Positions 43,344-51,690 of a DNA stretch of 64,000 bases are shown here, in pieces. The number at the start of each line of letters is the position of its first letter. Position 1 is the stretch's first letter. Under the pieces are notes generated by a model. The model was not told the origin of the DNA, did not search any database, and was given only the letters and a program-made list of their open reading frames with translations. The position numbers and the translations under genes were made by a program. Origin of the DNA: BJGO01 sp039810885 (GTDB taxonomy: Bacteria; Bacteroidota; Bacteroidia; Chitinophagales; UBA10324); contig JBDHXV010000003.1 of NCBI GenBank assembly GCA_039810885.1, forward strand, positions 38,847-102,846, read 5' to 3'.

Positions 43344-44887
43344 ATTTCGATTTCTTTGATGATTTTATCAATATCCGCACGCAACTGATTAATTTTCGCT
43401 ACTGTTTCTTTTATTTCTTCGTTCAATTCATCAATATTAATTTTCTCTCGGTTGTCTTTGGCTTCTACATAACTACTTACGGATAGGTTATAATCGTTTT
43501 CGGCTATTTTGCTGTTTTCTACGGTGATGGCGGTATGGGCTACGTTTTCTTTTTCATCAAAAAGATTCATTATCTTTTCGATGTGTGCATCTTCCAACAC
43601 ATTGTTATTGGTTACTTTCTTGAAAAAATCTTCGCCACTGGCGTCAATAAACTGGGTTTTATTTTCGGTCTTGCTTTTAGAAAGTACGAGGATGTTTACA
43701 GCGATAGATGTTCCAAAAAATAAATTTGGAGCTAAAGAAATAACGGTTTCTACAAAGTTATTGTCCACCAGATACTGGCGGATTTTCTGCTCGGCACCAC
43801 CCCGGTAAAAAATACCCGGAAAGCATACAATGGCAGCTCTTCCTTTGCCCGAAAGGTAGCTCAACGCATGCAATACAAATGCAAAATCGGCTTTTGATTT
43901 AGGAGCTAAAACACCGGCAGGAGCAAAACGGTCGTCGTTGATGAGTGTTGGGTCGTCTGAACCTATCCAATTGACAGAATAGGGCGGATTGGAAACAATG
44001 GCATCAAAAGGTTTTTCATCACCCAAATGCGGATTGATGAGTGTATCTCCCAATTTGATTTTGAACTTATCGTAATTGACATTGTGCAAAAACATATTCA
44101 TCCGTGCCAAATTGTAGGTAGTATGGTTGATTTCTTGCCCAAAAAATCCTTCTTCGATGATGTGGTTATCAAAATGTTTTTTGGCTTGCAAGAGCAAAGA
44201 ACCCGAACCTGCAGCAGGATCGTAAATTTTATTCACCGAAGTTTGTTTGTGCAAAGCCAACTGTGCAATGAGTTTGGAAACCGATTGCGGTGTAAAAAAC
44301 TCACCACCCGATTTACCGGCGTTGGCAGCATAATTGGAAATGAGAAACTCGTAGGCATCACCAAACAAGTCGATTTGGTTGTCTTCAAAATTGCCGAAGT
44401 TGAGTTCTTCCACTCCTTTGAGTACGGCAGCCAAGCGTTTGTTTTTGTCTTCAACTGTATTTCCTAATCGAGTACTGGTGGTATCAAAATCGGCAAACAA
44501 GCCTTTGATGTCATCTTCCGAAGCATAGCCGTTGGCAGAACCTTCAATGGCATCAAAAATAGTTTTGAGTTCGGTATTGAGGTTGGGATTGGTATTGGCA
44601 GCTTTGGCGATGTTTTCAAAAAGCTGAGAAGGATAAATGAAATAACCTTTGGTTTGGATAGCATCGTGTTTTAACTCGGGCGAGATGATATTGTCAGCTA
44701 AAGAAGCATAGTTGATGCTGTTATCATCTTTTTCAAAATGATTGGAAAAATTTTCGCTGATGAAGCGATAAAATAGTGCTCCAAGCACAAATTGTTTAAA
44801 ATCCCATCCATCGATAGAGCCACGTACTTCGTTGGCTATTTTCCATATTTTGTTTTGAAGTTCTGCTCTTTGAATTGTACTTGTCAT
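43340..44887 (-). CDS. hsdM: Type I restriction N6-adenine methyltransferase subunit M
   Basis: The 515-residue protein has an N-terminal helical domain (IWKIANEVRGSIDGWDFKQFVLGALFYRFISENF). The SAM-binding motif is IYDPAAGSGSLLLQA near residue 223, and the catalytic N6-adenine motif is SNPPYSVNW near residue 298. FFTPQSVSKLIAQL precedes motif I, as in HsdM. The C-terminus is a coiled coil (IDELNEEIKETVAKINQLRADIDKII) that likely contacts HsdS. It methylates adenines in the HsdS target and is the first gene of the operon. The 168-bp upstream gap shows no exact TAnnTTTG promoter. Confidence 0.95.
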   Translation of the reverse strand: MTSTIQRAELQNKIWKIANEVRGSIDGWDFKQFVLGALFYRFISENFSNHFEKDDNSINYASLADNIISPELKHDAIQTKGYFIYPSQLFENIAKAANTNPNLNTELKTIFDAIEGSANGYASEDDIKGLFADFDTTSTRLGNTVEDKNKRLAAVLKGVEELNFGNFEDNQIDLFGDAYEFLISNYAANAGKSGGEFFTPQSVSKLIAQLALHKQTSVNKIYDPAAGSGSLLLQAKKHFDNHIIEEGFFGQEINHTTYNLARMNMFLHNVNYDKFKIKLGDTLINPHLGDEKPFDAIVSNPPYSVNWIGSDDPTLINDDRFAPAGVLAPKSKADFAFVLHALSYLSGKGRAAIVCFPGIFYRGGAEQKIRQYLVDNNFVETVISLAPNLFFGTSIAVNILVLSKSKTENKTQFIDASGEDFFKKVTNNNVLEDAHIEKIMNLFDEKENVAHTAITVENSKIAENDYNLSVSSYVEAKDNREKINIDELNEEIKETVAKINQLRADIDKIIKEIEI

Positions 44888-45055
44888 TGTTTAACTTATT
44901 AAATGCTTTTGGGTTTAAATCCTGATATTATTTCGATTTCTTTATTTTTTTTACTGTTTTCAATGTTTCATCTGTCGTTGGTTCTTATTTTACCGGGTGC
45001 ATTAATTAGGCGCAAGTCTCTCTAAACAACCACTCAACAAACAGTAGAAAGATAA

Positions 45056-46426
45056 TTACTTCCCGATACAAAAGCGCGAAAAGACGTTGTCCAACAGGTC
45101 TTCGCTGGACACGGTGCCGGCAATAGAGCCAAGTGCATCTAATGCCCTGCGCAAGTCAAGAGCGATAAATTCTTTTGAATGTTGGTATTCGATTCCGTTT
45201 TGTGCATCGTCAATAGCTTGCTGTGTTCGCAGTAGTGCATCATAATGTCGGGCATTGCTTACAACCACTTCAGGAAGTTTCGTGAAGCCGGAGAGGACTT
45301 TCTCTACCAAGATGTGTTTTAAATCGTTCAGATTACTTTTATTTTTTGCTGAGAGGAATATCACATCCGGCAGTTGATGGTAGTTGGCATGCAACTCATC
45401 TAAATCTCGCTCCTCGCTTTTATTCCCTACCGGAATAATTGGAATATCCGACACCTGCAATTGTCGAATATCCTTTAACACTTCCTCTTCTTTCAATTCG
45501 TTTACATCAAAAAGATAAACTAACAAAGCGGACTGCTGAATCTTTTGCATTGTTTTCTGCACACCAATCTTTTCAATTTCATCTGCCGCATTCCGTATGC
45601 CTGCCGTATCTATTAACCTGAAGCGGATATCGTTGATATTCAAACTTTCTTCTATCGTGTCGCGAGTCGTACCGGGAATTTCCGAAACAATAGCCCGATC
45701 TTCATTGAGCAAGGCGTTCAGCAAGGTAGATTTTCCCGCATTCGGCCTGCCGGCAATCACGGTGGTAACGCCGCTTTTTAATACATTTCCCAGCCGAAAG
45801 GAATCCATCAGCGTTGTCACATAGCCTCGTATGCGTTGCAACAACTCGGTCAACTGCGTACGATTTGCAAACTCTACATCTTCTTCCGAAAAATCTAACT
45901 CTAACTCTAAGAGTGAGGCCAGGTGAATTAACTCATCGCGAAGCATCTTTATCTCGGAAGAAAAGCCACCCCGCATCTGCTTGAGAGCCAGTTGATGTGA
46001 AGCATCCGATTCGGAATGAATTAAATCGGCAACGGCTTCGGCTTGTGACAAGTCTAAGGCTCCATTTAAAAAGGCACGTAAGGTGAACTCCCCGGCTTTT
46101 GCAGCACGGGCTCCGCTTTGCATACAAGCCTGCAAAATCTGTTGAACTATGTATGTTGACCCGTGACAAGATATCTCAACTATATTTTCACGAGTATAAG
46201 AATGAGGTGCTTTAAAAAGGGTTAGCACGACTTCATCTAATAACTTATCGTTAAAAATAATTTTTCCGAAGTGTGCGGTATGTGAAGCACAATCAGATAT
46301 CTTTTTTTTACCGTAAAAGAGTTTATCGGCAATAGATACAGCAGCGTCACCGGATAGTCGAATAACCGCAATGGCGGCCATTCCGGGTGCTGTGCTCAGT
46401 GCGACTATGGTATCACGTTCATACAT
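45056..46426 (-). CDS. mnmE: tRNA modification GTPase MnmE
   Basis: The 456-residue protein has the N-terminal tetrahydrofolate-binding domain (RDTIVALSTAPGMAAIAVIRLSG) and the helical domain. The inserted G domain has GRPNAGKSTLLNALL near residue 225, GTTRDTIEE, and DTAGIR. It ends in the catalytic CIGK tail (FSRFCIGK). It works with MnmG to modify U34 of several tRNAs. The G4 motif reads VGNKSEERD, where NKxD is expected. The gene starts 3 bp after the stop of an acetyltransferase-like gene, so both are in one operon. Confidence 0.95.
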   Translation of the reverse strand: MYERDTIVALSTAPGMAAIAVIRLSGDAAVSIADKLFYGKKKISDCASHTAHFGKIIFNDKLLDEVVLTLFKAPHSYTRENIVEISCHGSTYIVQQILQACMQSGARAAKAGEFTLRAFLNGALDLSQAEAVADLIHSESDASHQLALKQMRGGFSSEIKMLRDELIHLASLLELELDFSEEDVEFANRTQLTELLQRIRGYVTTLMDSFRLGNVLKSGVTTVIAGRPNAGKSTLLNALLNEDRAIVSEIPGTTRDTIEESLNINDIRFRLIDTAGIRNAADEIEKIGVQKTMQKIQQSALLVYLFDVNELKEEEVLKDIRQLQVSDIPIIPVGNKSEERDLDELHANYHQLPDVIFLSAKNKSNLNDLKHILVEKVLSGFTKLPEVVVSNARHYDALLRTQQAIDDAQNGIEYQHSKEFIALDLRRALDALGSIAGTVSSEDLLDNVFSRFCIGK

Positions 46427-46429
46427 GCA

Positions 46430-47548
46430 TCAAAACATTTTTCGGTAACAACGTCGTCGTTTGTGTTGAATATGTTCATAGTTCTTCCACGTAGTGATAG
46501 CTTTCTGATTGGTTTCAAAAATGCCTGTAGTCTCCACATACTTTATTCCGTTTTCTAACATGGTTTTCTGCAGTTCGGTAATTAATACGGCGGGTACGCC
46601 CTGTCCCTGCATCTTAGGGTTAATACCTGTTAGAAACAAATCGGCAACATCATTTTTCTTAAATGCCTGCATGATGTACCACCAACCTAAAGGCCATAGA
46701 GAGCCATTGGCTTTTTGCAAAGCACGGCTTAATGAGGGTACAGATACGATAAATGCCACCAGTTCTCCATTTTCATCCTCAATCAACTTCACGAAACGAG
46801 GGTTTAAGAATTTAAAATATTTATCGGAATAATAATCAATAAGCAGATCGGAGAAATCCGAAACATAAGGCAGTTCGCTGAAGGACTCGTTCAACAGTCG
46901 AAAAACTTTTTTAGTATGCGGCTGCAACTCCTTGGTATTGTTAAAGGTTATTACCTTGAGTTTATAACGTTGCTTAATACTCTCATTAAGTTTGAGTGCT
47001 TTTTCGGGAACCTCACCAATGGTTAACCTAAACTCTATCCAATCATTTTCTTTTTCATAACCATACGACTCAATTAATTGCCGATAGTATGGATGGTGAT
47101 AGGTGGATGCGATGGAGGGCAGGTAATCGTATCCCTCAATCAATAATCCTTGCCCGTCAAGGTTATTAAAACCTAACGGGCCTTGAACTCCGCTCATCCC
47201 TTTTTCCTTAAGCCAACTTTCGGCTGTTTTTAATAGTGCGTGCGCAATCTCCTTATCGTTAACACATTCAAAGCGAGAGAAGCGACCTATCGGCTCGCCG
47301 GTTTTTTTATTATATACGTTATTGATGATGGCGGCAATGCGCCCCATCGTTTCATGGCCTCTTTTTGCAATCCAAAAGGCGGCATCGCACTGTGTAAATG
47401 CCGGATTCGTTGAAGGAGATAAAGATTTAATCTCATCACTCAGCATAGGAGGTATCCAATAGCTATTGCCTCGATAAATAAGGTATGGGAATTTTGCAAA
47501 TGCCTTTAACTCGGCAGTGCTTTTACATTCGTGTATAGTATAGCTCAC
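46430..47548 (-). CDS. GNAT-like acetyltransferase family protein, substrate unknown
   Basis: The 372-residue protein begins with GTG (SYTIHECKSTAELKAFAKFPYLIYRGNSYWIPPMLSDE). That opening is typical of a two-lobed GNAT-like family widespread in Bacteroidota. GRIAAIINNVYNKKTGEPIGRFSRFECVND forms the first lobe. A second GNAT-type region is LFLTGINPKMQGQGVPAVLITELQKTMLENGIKYVETTGIFETN (acetyl-CoA loop QGQGVPA). The acceptor is unknown. It is cotranscribed with mnmE, 3 bp apart, but this need not mean a shared pathway. Confidence 0.75.
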   Translation of the reverse strand: MSYTIHECKSTAELKAFAKFPYLIYRGNSYWIPPMLSDEIKSLSPSTNPAFTQCDAAFWIAKRGHETMGRIAAIINNVYNKKTGEPIGRFSRFECVNDKEIAHALLKTAESWLKEKGMSGVQGPLGFNNLDGQGLLIEGYDYLPSIASTYHHPYYRQLIESYGYEKENDWIEFRLTIGEVPEKALKLNESIKQRYKLKVITFNNTKELQPHTKKVFRLLNESFSELPYVSDFSDLLIDYYSDKYFKFLNPRFVKLIEDENGELVAFIVSVPSLSRALQKANGSLWPLGWWYIMQAFKKNDVADLFLTGINPKMQGQGVPAVLITELQKTMLENGIKYVETTGIFETNQKAITTWKNYEHIQHKRRRCYRKMF

Positions 47549-47595
47549 GTGGTCAAAATTCTTTAGTGAACAAAGTACGTGAATTGATGTCTTAT

Positions 47596-47624
47596 TTGTA
47601 TTTCATGTATTTGAATCATTTTTG
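47596..47624 (+). promoter_or_regulatory. Candidate promoter of the phosphatase gene
   Basis: TTG at 47596-47598, an 18-bp spacer and CATTTTTG at 47617-47624 (one mismatch to TAnnTTTG). It ends 5 nt before the ATG at 47630. Confidence 0.35.
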
Positions 47625-47629
47625 ATGCT

Positions 47630-48106
47630 ATGAAAATTTTATTTGTGTGTCTTGGAAATATTTGTCGCTCGCCCATGGCCGATGCGATTATGCTTCATTT
47701 AATATCTCAGCGTGGCTTAGCCGATAAAGTCGAAGTAGATTCTGCCGGTACAAATGGCTATCATACAGGAGAGCAGGCAGATAAGCGGGCTATCCGAACG
47801 GCTATCCGAAATCGAATCGATCTACAATATCATCGGGCAAGAAAAATTACAAGTAAAGACATAAGCGAATATGATGTGATATATACTATGGCAGACGATG
47901 TTCATTATGAAGTGATGAGATTAGTTAAACGGCAGGAAGACTTGCATAAAATAAAGTGGTTTATGGATGAATTAATGCCGGGCAAGAAGCACTCGGTCCC
48001 CGATCCGTGGTATGGTGATGAAGCAGGATTTCAACCGGTGTTTGATTTAATCTATACCGTATGCGAAAAAATTGTTAAACGACTTGAAATGGATTTTCAT
48101 CATTGA
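47630..48106 (+). CDS. Low-molecular-weight protein-tyrosine phosphatase
   Basis: The 158-residue protein starts with the complete P-loop MKILFVCLGNICRSPMAD (Cys7, Arg13; CX5RS). The general-acid Asp is in SVPDPWYGDEAGF near residue 123. Length and motif order are normal. It dephosphorylates phosphotyrosine proteins or small phosphoesters. No bacterial tyrosine kinase gene lies next to it. The stop codon is 79 bp before the next gene. Confidence 0.93.
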   Translation: MKILFVCLGNICRSPMADAIMLHLISQRGLADKVEVDSAGTNGYHTGEQADKRAIRTAIRNRIDLQYHRARKITSKDISEYDVIYTMADDVHYEVMRLVKRQEDLHKIKWFMDELMPGKKHSVPDPWYGDEAGFQPVFDLIYTVCEKIVKRLEMDFHH

Positions 48107-48171
48107 TGTATATAATCTTTATCGTTTTCTTGTACTAAGAATTTTCTGCGGTGTATCGTAGCACGATATCT

Positions 48172-48179
48172 TATTTTTG
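48172..48179 (+). promoter_or_regulatory. -7 element directly before the DUF4199 gene
   Basis: TATTTTTG is an exact -7 consensus and ends 6 nt before the ATG at 48186. The -33 position has only GTG or CTG (one mismatch). If active, the mRNA would be nearly leaderless. Confidence 0.4.
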
Positions 48180-48185
48180 CGTGCT

Positions 48186-48701
48186 ATGAATGCGTTGAAT
48201 TTTAATATTAAGTATGGGTTAATTGCAGGTGTTATCCTCATCATCTTTAAATATGTCACTCTGGTATCGTTGAGCGATGCAAGCCGAGCGGCAATATTTC
48301 TGGACTATCTTGGCATCATTGCTCTTGCGGGAGCATCTTACTTCGCTGTTATCGAAAAGCGCAAAGTGTTTAATCACGGGTCAATTACTTTCGGCGAAGC
48401 CTTTTTAATCGGACTTTATGTTTCTTTCATTGCGGCCGTTATGGTGGGGGCCTTTCTTTATATCTATACCGCCTATATTGAGCCAGGAAGAGCAGATGCG
48501 CTTATTGCAAAAACACAAACAGACATGCTGGCCGAGAAGCGTAGCGATGAAGAAATAAAGCAGACTATCGAAAACATTCGCACCTATTACAAGCCGCTGT
48601 CGCAAATGCTTATGGGCACAGCCGTTATCCTTTATGGGTTTATTACCTCTCTCGTAATTGCAGTATTCACCAAGAAAAGTACGAACACGTCGAAAGTATA
48701 A
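48186..48701 (+). CDS. DUF4199-type membrane protein
   Basis: I chose ATG 48186 (MNALNFNIKYGLIAGVILIIFKYV). The 171-residue protein has four likely membrane helices: near residues 8-25, 35-52, 66-88 and 138-160. FNHGSITFGEAFLIGLYVSFIAAVMVG is a family-like stretch. A charged loop (KTQTDMLAEKRSDEEIKQTIENIRTYY) lies between helices three and four. It resembles Bacteroidota DUF4199 proteins, for which I know no function. hisS starts 3 bp after its stop. Confidence 0.75.
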   Translation: MNALNFNIKYGLIAGVILIIFKYVTLVSLSDASRAAIFLDYLGIIALAGASYFAVIEKRKVFNHGSITFGEAFLIGLYVSFIAAVMVGAFLYIYTAYIEPGRADALIAKTQTDMLAEKRSDEEIKQTIENIRTYYKPLSQMLMGTAVILYGFITSLVIAVFTKKSTNTSKV

Positions 48702-48704
48702 TTT

Positions 48705-50087
48705 ATGTCATCACCATCGTTACCAAAAGGAACACGCGATTTTACGCCGCAGGAAGTATCACGCCGCAATTATATCTTCAACACAATCCGCTCGGTTTTT
48801 GAACTGTATGGCTATCAACCCATCGAAACACCCGTTATGGAAAACCTGAGCACGCTCACAGGCAAATATGGCGATGAAGGAGATAAATTATTATTCCGTG
48901 TTTTGAATTCAGGTGATTTTTTGGAAGATGTAAAAAAGAAATTCTCTGCAACAGAAGCGCAGCAACTTTTATCAAAAGAAATTGCACCACTCGTTGCAGA
49001 AAAAGGATTACGTTATGATTTAACCGTGCCCTTTGCACGTTTTGTGGTAATGCGTCGGAATGATATTGTCTTACCCTTTAAGCGCTATCAGATTCAACCC
49101 GTGTTTCGTGCCGACAGGCCGCAAAAAGGCCGCTACCGCGAGTTTTACCAGTGCGATGCCGATGTGGTGGGAAGTGATTCGCTCTGGAACGAAACGGAAT
49201 TTGTACAGATTTACGATGCGGTGTTTCATAAATTGGGCTTGAGCGTTACCATCAAACTCAACAATCGTAAACTATTAAACGGGCTGGCACAACTCATTGA
49301 TGCTGCCGAAAAAACAACCGCACTTGTTGTAACCATGGACAAACTGGATAAAATCGGATTGCAAGGCGTGCGGCAAGAATTAACCAATAGTGGCTTTAGC
49401 GAAAGTCAGATTCATACTATAGAAAGCTTTTTCTACCAACACGGCGACAACCGCAGCAAGATGTTGCAGGCACGCAACTTATTAAGCGGCATTGCCGACG
49501 GCGAAAAAGGTTGCGATGAATTAATTGAAGTGTTGAATAAACTGGATGCATCCTTGCCTTTGCATAACAAACTCGATATTGATTTCACGCTGGCTCGTGG
49601 GCTGGGTTATTATACAGGCTGCATCTTTGAAGTAACTGCTGCCGAAGGAACACTGAAATCGAGCATCGGCGGCGGCGGCCGCTACGATGATTTGACCGGA
49701 ATATTCGGCGTTAAAGGACTGAGTGGCGTGGGCATCTCCTTCGGCGCCGACCGCATTTATGACGTGTTAGAAGAAACAGGCAAATTCCCTGCTTCTACAT
49801 TACAGAACACCAAAGTGCTGGCCGTTAACTTCGGCGGCGAAGATGAAATGGCGGCTTGGCAGGCAGTACAACAATTACGGCATCATAACATCGCTGCCGA
49901 GCTATACCCGCAGCCCGCTAAACTAGCCAGGCAGTTTAAATACGCCGACGATAAAAAAATCCCTTATGTGCTTATCATTGGCGAAACTGAACGGAAAGAA
50001 AACGCAGTTACGCTGAAGAACATGCAAAGCGGAGCACAGGAAAAAACTACAATGGCGCATGTAGCGCAACAATTAAAAGGAACATAG
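48705..50087 (+). CDS. hisS: Histidyl-tRNA synthetase
   Basis: The 460-residue class II synthetase has motif 1 around ETPVMENLSTLTGKYGDEGDKLLF, the histidine-binding RYDLTVPFARFV, motif 2 FRADRPQKGRYREFYQCDAD, ARGLGYYTGCIFEV, and motif 3 GGGGRYDDLTGIFG ... GVGISFGADRIYDVL. The C-terminal anticodon-binding domain (VLAVNFGGEDEMAAWQAVQQLR) is intact. It charges tRNA-His. It lies 3 bp after the DUF4199 gene and ends in a 353-bp gene-free stretch. Confidence 0.96.
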   Translation: MSSPSLPKGTRDFTPQEVSRRNYIFNTIRSVFELYGYQPIETPVMENLSTLTGKYGDEGDKLLFRVLNSGDFLEDVKKKFSATEAQQLLSKEIAPLVAEKGLRYDLTVPFARFVVMRRNDIVLPFKRYQIQPVFRADRPQKGRYREFYQCDADVVGSDSLWNETEFVQIYDAVFHKLGLSVTIKLNNRKLLNGLAQLIDAAEKTTALVVTMDKLDKIGLQGVRQELTNSGFSESQIHTIESFFYQHGDNRSKMLQARNLLSGIADGEKGCDELIEVLNKLDASLPLHNKLDIDFTLARGLGYYTGCIFEVTAAEGTLKSSIGGGGRYDDLTGIFGVKGLSGVGISFGADRIYDVLEETGKFPASTLQNTKVLAVNFGGEDEMAAWQAVQQLRHHNIAAELYPQPAKLARQFKYADDKKIPYVLIIGETERKENAVTLKNMQSGAQEKTTMAHVAQQLKGT

Positions 50088-50440
50088 CTGCTCACCGCAT
50101 GGAGTACGCACAATCCGATACGTCGAGTGCAGGTACAGACTTCAATATATTAAACGGCACCTATATCATTCAGAGCGACCGGCTCTATGAGCAATAGGCT
50201 TATTTCTTCAAATGGCGTGCTTGCATAAGAGGCGTTGAATGGCGTAAGCCGACCACACAACACTTTCAAAACATCTTTGGTTAATATGTTGCAACGAATT
50301 TCCAAGCATCATCGTTGCTTACCGGCTCGTTTGAGGTTCGTTATATTGCTGCGCTTCGAAGACCCTTACCGCATGCGCAATAATTAGAAACCTTGTTGTG
50401 GTTGAAACCTACACAGTCATAAGAGCCGGCAAACAAAGTA
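50088..50440. other. 353-bp gene-free region after hisS
   Basis: No supported frame, tRNA, repeat or strong hairpin was seen. Convergent genes flank it (hisS plus, kinase minus), so it carries no expected promoter. It may be a decayed gene or terminator region. Confidence 0.4.
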
Positions 50441-51088
50441 TCACTCAAAAATATCCTTTATATAATGCATTCCATACTCATACCCACAGTTAATCAGATG
50501 CAATAATCGATTATATGCTGCAGCATCGTTTACGAAATCAATATTTGTAGTGTCAATAATCAAAATACGTTGCTGCTCTCGTGTTTTGAAGTAGTTGAAA
50601 TAGGTGTCCTGTATGCTTTGTAAATAGTCGCCGCCAATATTTTTCTCATAAGAGCGTCCGCGCTTTTCAATATTCTTCAATAGCTGCGGCACTTCGCAAT
50701 GCAGATATACGAGCAACTCAGGCTCCGGCAGGGTGGTGTATATATAATAAAATAACCGCTGGTATAACTTGTACTCTTCTTCGTTCAGGTTAATACGCGC
50801 AAATAGCAGCGACTTAATAAACAAATAATCGGCAATAACATTGGGTCGAAAGAGCTGGCTGTTGCCTGTGGTTTCTTTCAGTTGTTGAAAACGCTCTGCC
50901 ATAAAAAACAGTTCTAACGGAAAGCCGTAACGCTGTGGTGTATCATAAAACAGAGGGAGAAAAGGATTGTCGGCAAACTGCTCCAACACTAATTGTGCAT
51001 CAAACTGTTTAGCCAACATCGTAGCCAGCGAGGTCTTACCGGCTCCTATGTTGCCTTCTATCGTAATGTATTTATATCGTAGCGGCAT
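50441..51088 (-). CDS. Deoxynucleoside kinase
   Basis: The 215-residue protein has Walker A ITIEGNIGAGKTSLATMLA at about residues 8-26. VLEQFADNPFLPLFY carries the substrate-binding Glu region. The Arg-rich lid is IEKRGRSYEKNIGGDYLQSIQDTYF, and it ends LIIDTTNIDFVND. It fits the dNK/dGK-dAK family that phosphorylates deoxynucleosides for salvage. The base preference cannot be read. Its start overlaps the end of folK by 17 bp, so they are one unit. Confidence 0.9.
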   Translation of the reverse strand: MPLRYKYITIEGNIGAGKTSLATMLAKQFDAQLVLEQFADNPFLPLFYDTPQRYGFPLELFFMAERFQQLKETTGNSQLFRPNVIADYLFIKSLLFARINLNEEEYKLYQRLFYYIYTTLPEPELLVYLHCEVPQLLKNIEKRGRSYEKNIGGDYLQSIQDTYFNYFKTREQQRILIIDTTNIDFVNDAAAYNRLLHLINCGYEYGMHYIKDIFE

Positions 51089-51563
51089 AAGGTCGTACCT
51101 CGCAAATATCTGTGCATTGATTTAATAATTCACCAATCGCTTGATGGAGTGTTGGATGAATAACGTCTGCTGCAATTTCGCACAGGGGCACTAAGGTAAA
51201 TCGTCTTAGATGCATACGCGGATGCGGAATAGAAAGCTTTGGCGTTTCAATAACTTCATCGCCATATAAGAGAATGTCAAGATCTAACGTGCGCGAAGTA
51301 TTTTTCTTTTTGTCGGCTCTTTTTGCAAGCCGTTCAACTTGTTGAGTAAACTCCAGCAACTCAAGGGCACTCATATCTGTTTCGACTTTTACAACCGTAT
51401 TTAAAAATGAGTTGGTTCCTGCAGCCATTTGCCAGGCTTCGGTTTCATAAATACCTGAACAAAGTTTGAGCAATAATTTTTCTTCAATTGCAGACACTGC
51501 ATTGTACAGATACTTTTCGCGCGGCTCTATATTAGACCCCAACAGCAAATAGCATGTTTTCAT
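51072..51563 (-). CDS. folK: 2-amino-4-hydroxy-6-hydroxymethyldihydropteridine pyrophosphokinase
   Basis: The 163-residue protein has the HPPK pieces: YLLLGSNIEPREKYLYNAVSAIEE, the YETEAWQM loop, NTVVKVETDMSALELLEFTQQVE, and SRTLDLDILLYGDEVIETPKLSIPHPRMHLRRFTLVPLCEIA (metal-binding DxD and the HPR motif). It transfers pyrophosphate from ATP to the pterin in folate synthesis. No other folate gene adjoins it. It is translationally coupled to the deoxynucleoside kinase. Confidence 0.94.
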   Translation of the reverse strand: MKTCYLLLGSNIEPREKYLYNAVSAIEEKLLLKLCSGIYETEAWQMAAGTNSFLNTVVKVETDMSALELLEFTQQVERLAKRADKKKNTSRTLDLDILLYGDEVIETPKLSIPHPRMHLRRFTLVPLCEIAADVIHPTLHQAIGELLNQCTDICEVRPYAATI

Positions 51564-51690
51564 GGCAGTAAATCTATGGGCTGCAATCTAAATATGGCAC
51601 ATTCACTCATCCTTTTCTTGCAGCAATCATCATATTCCTTTCGCAACAGCAATATCGAAAAACTACTTTTGCTCGCTAAATGATTATCTA

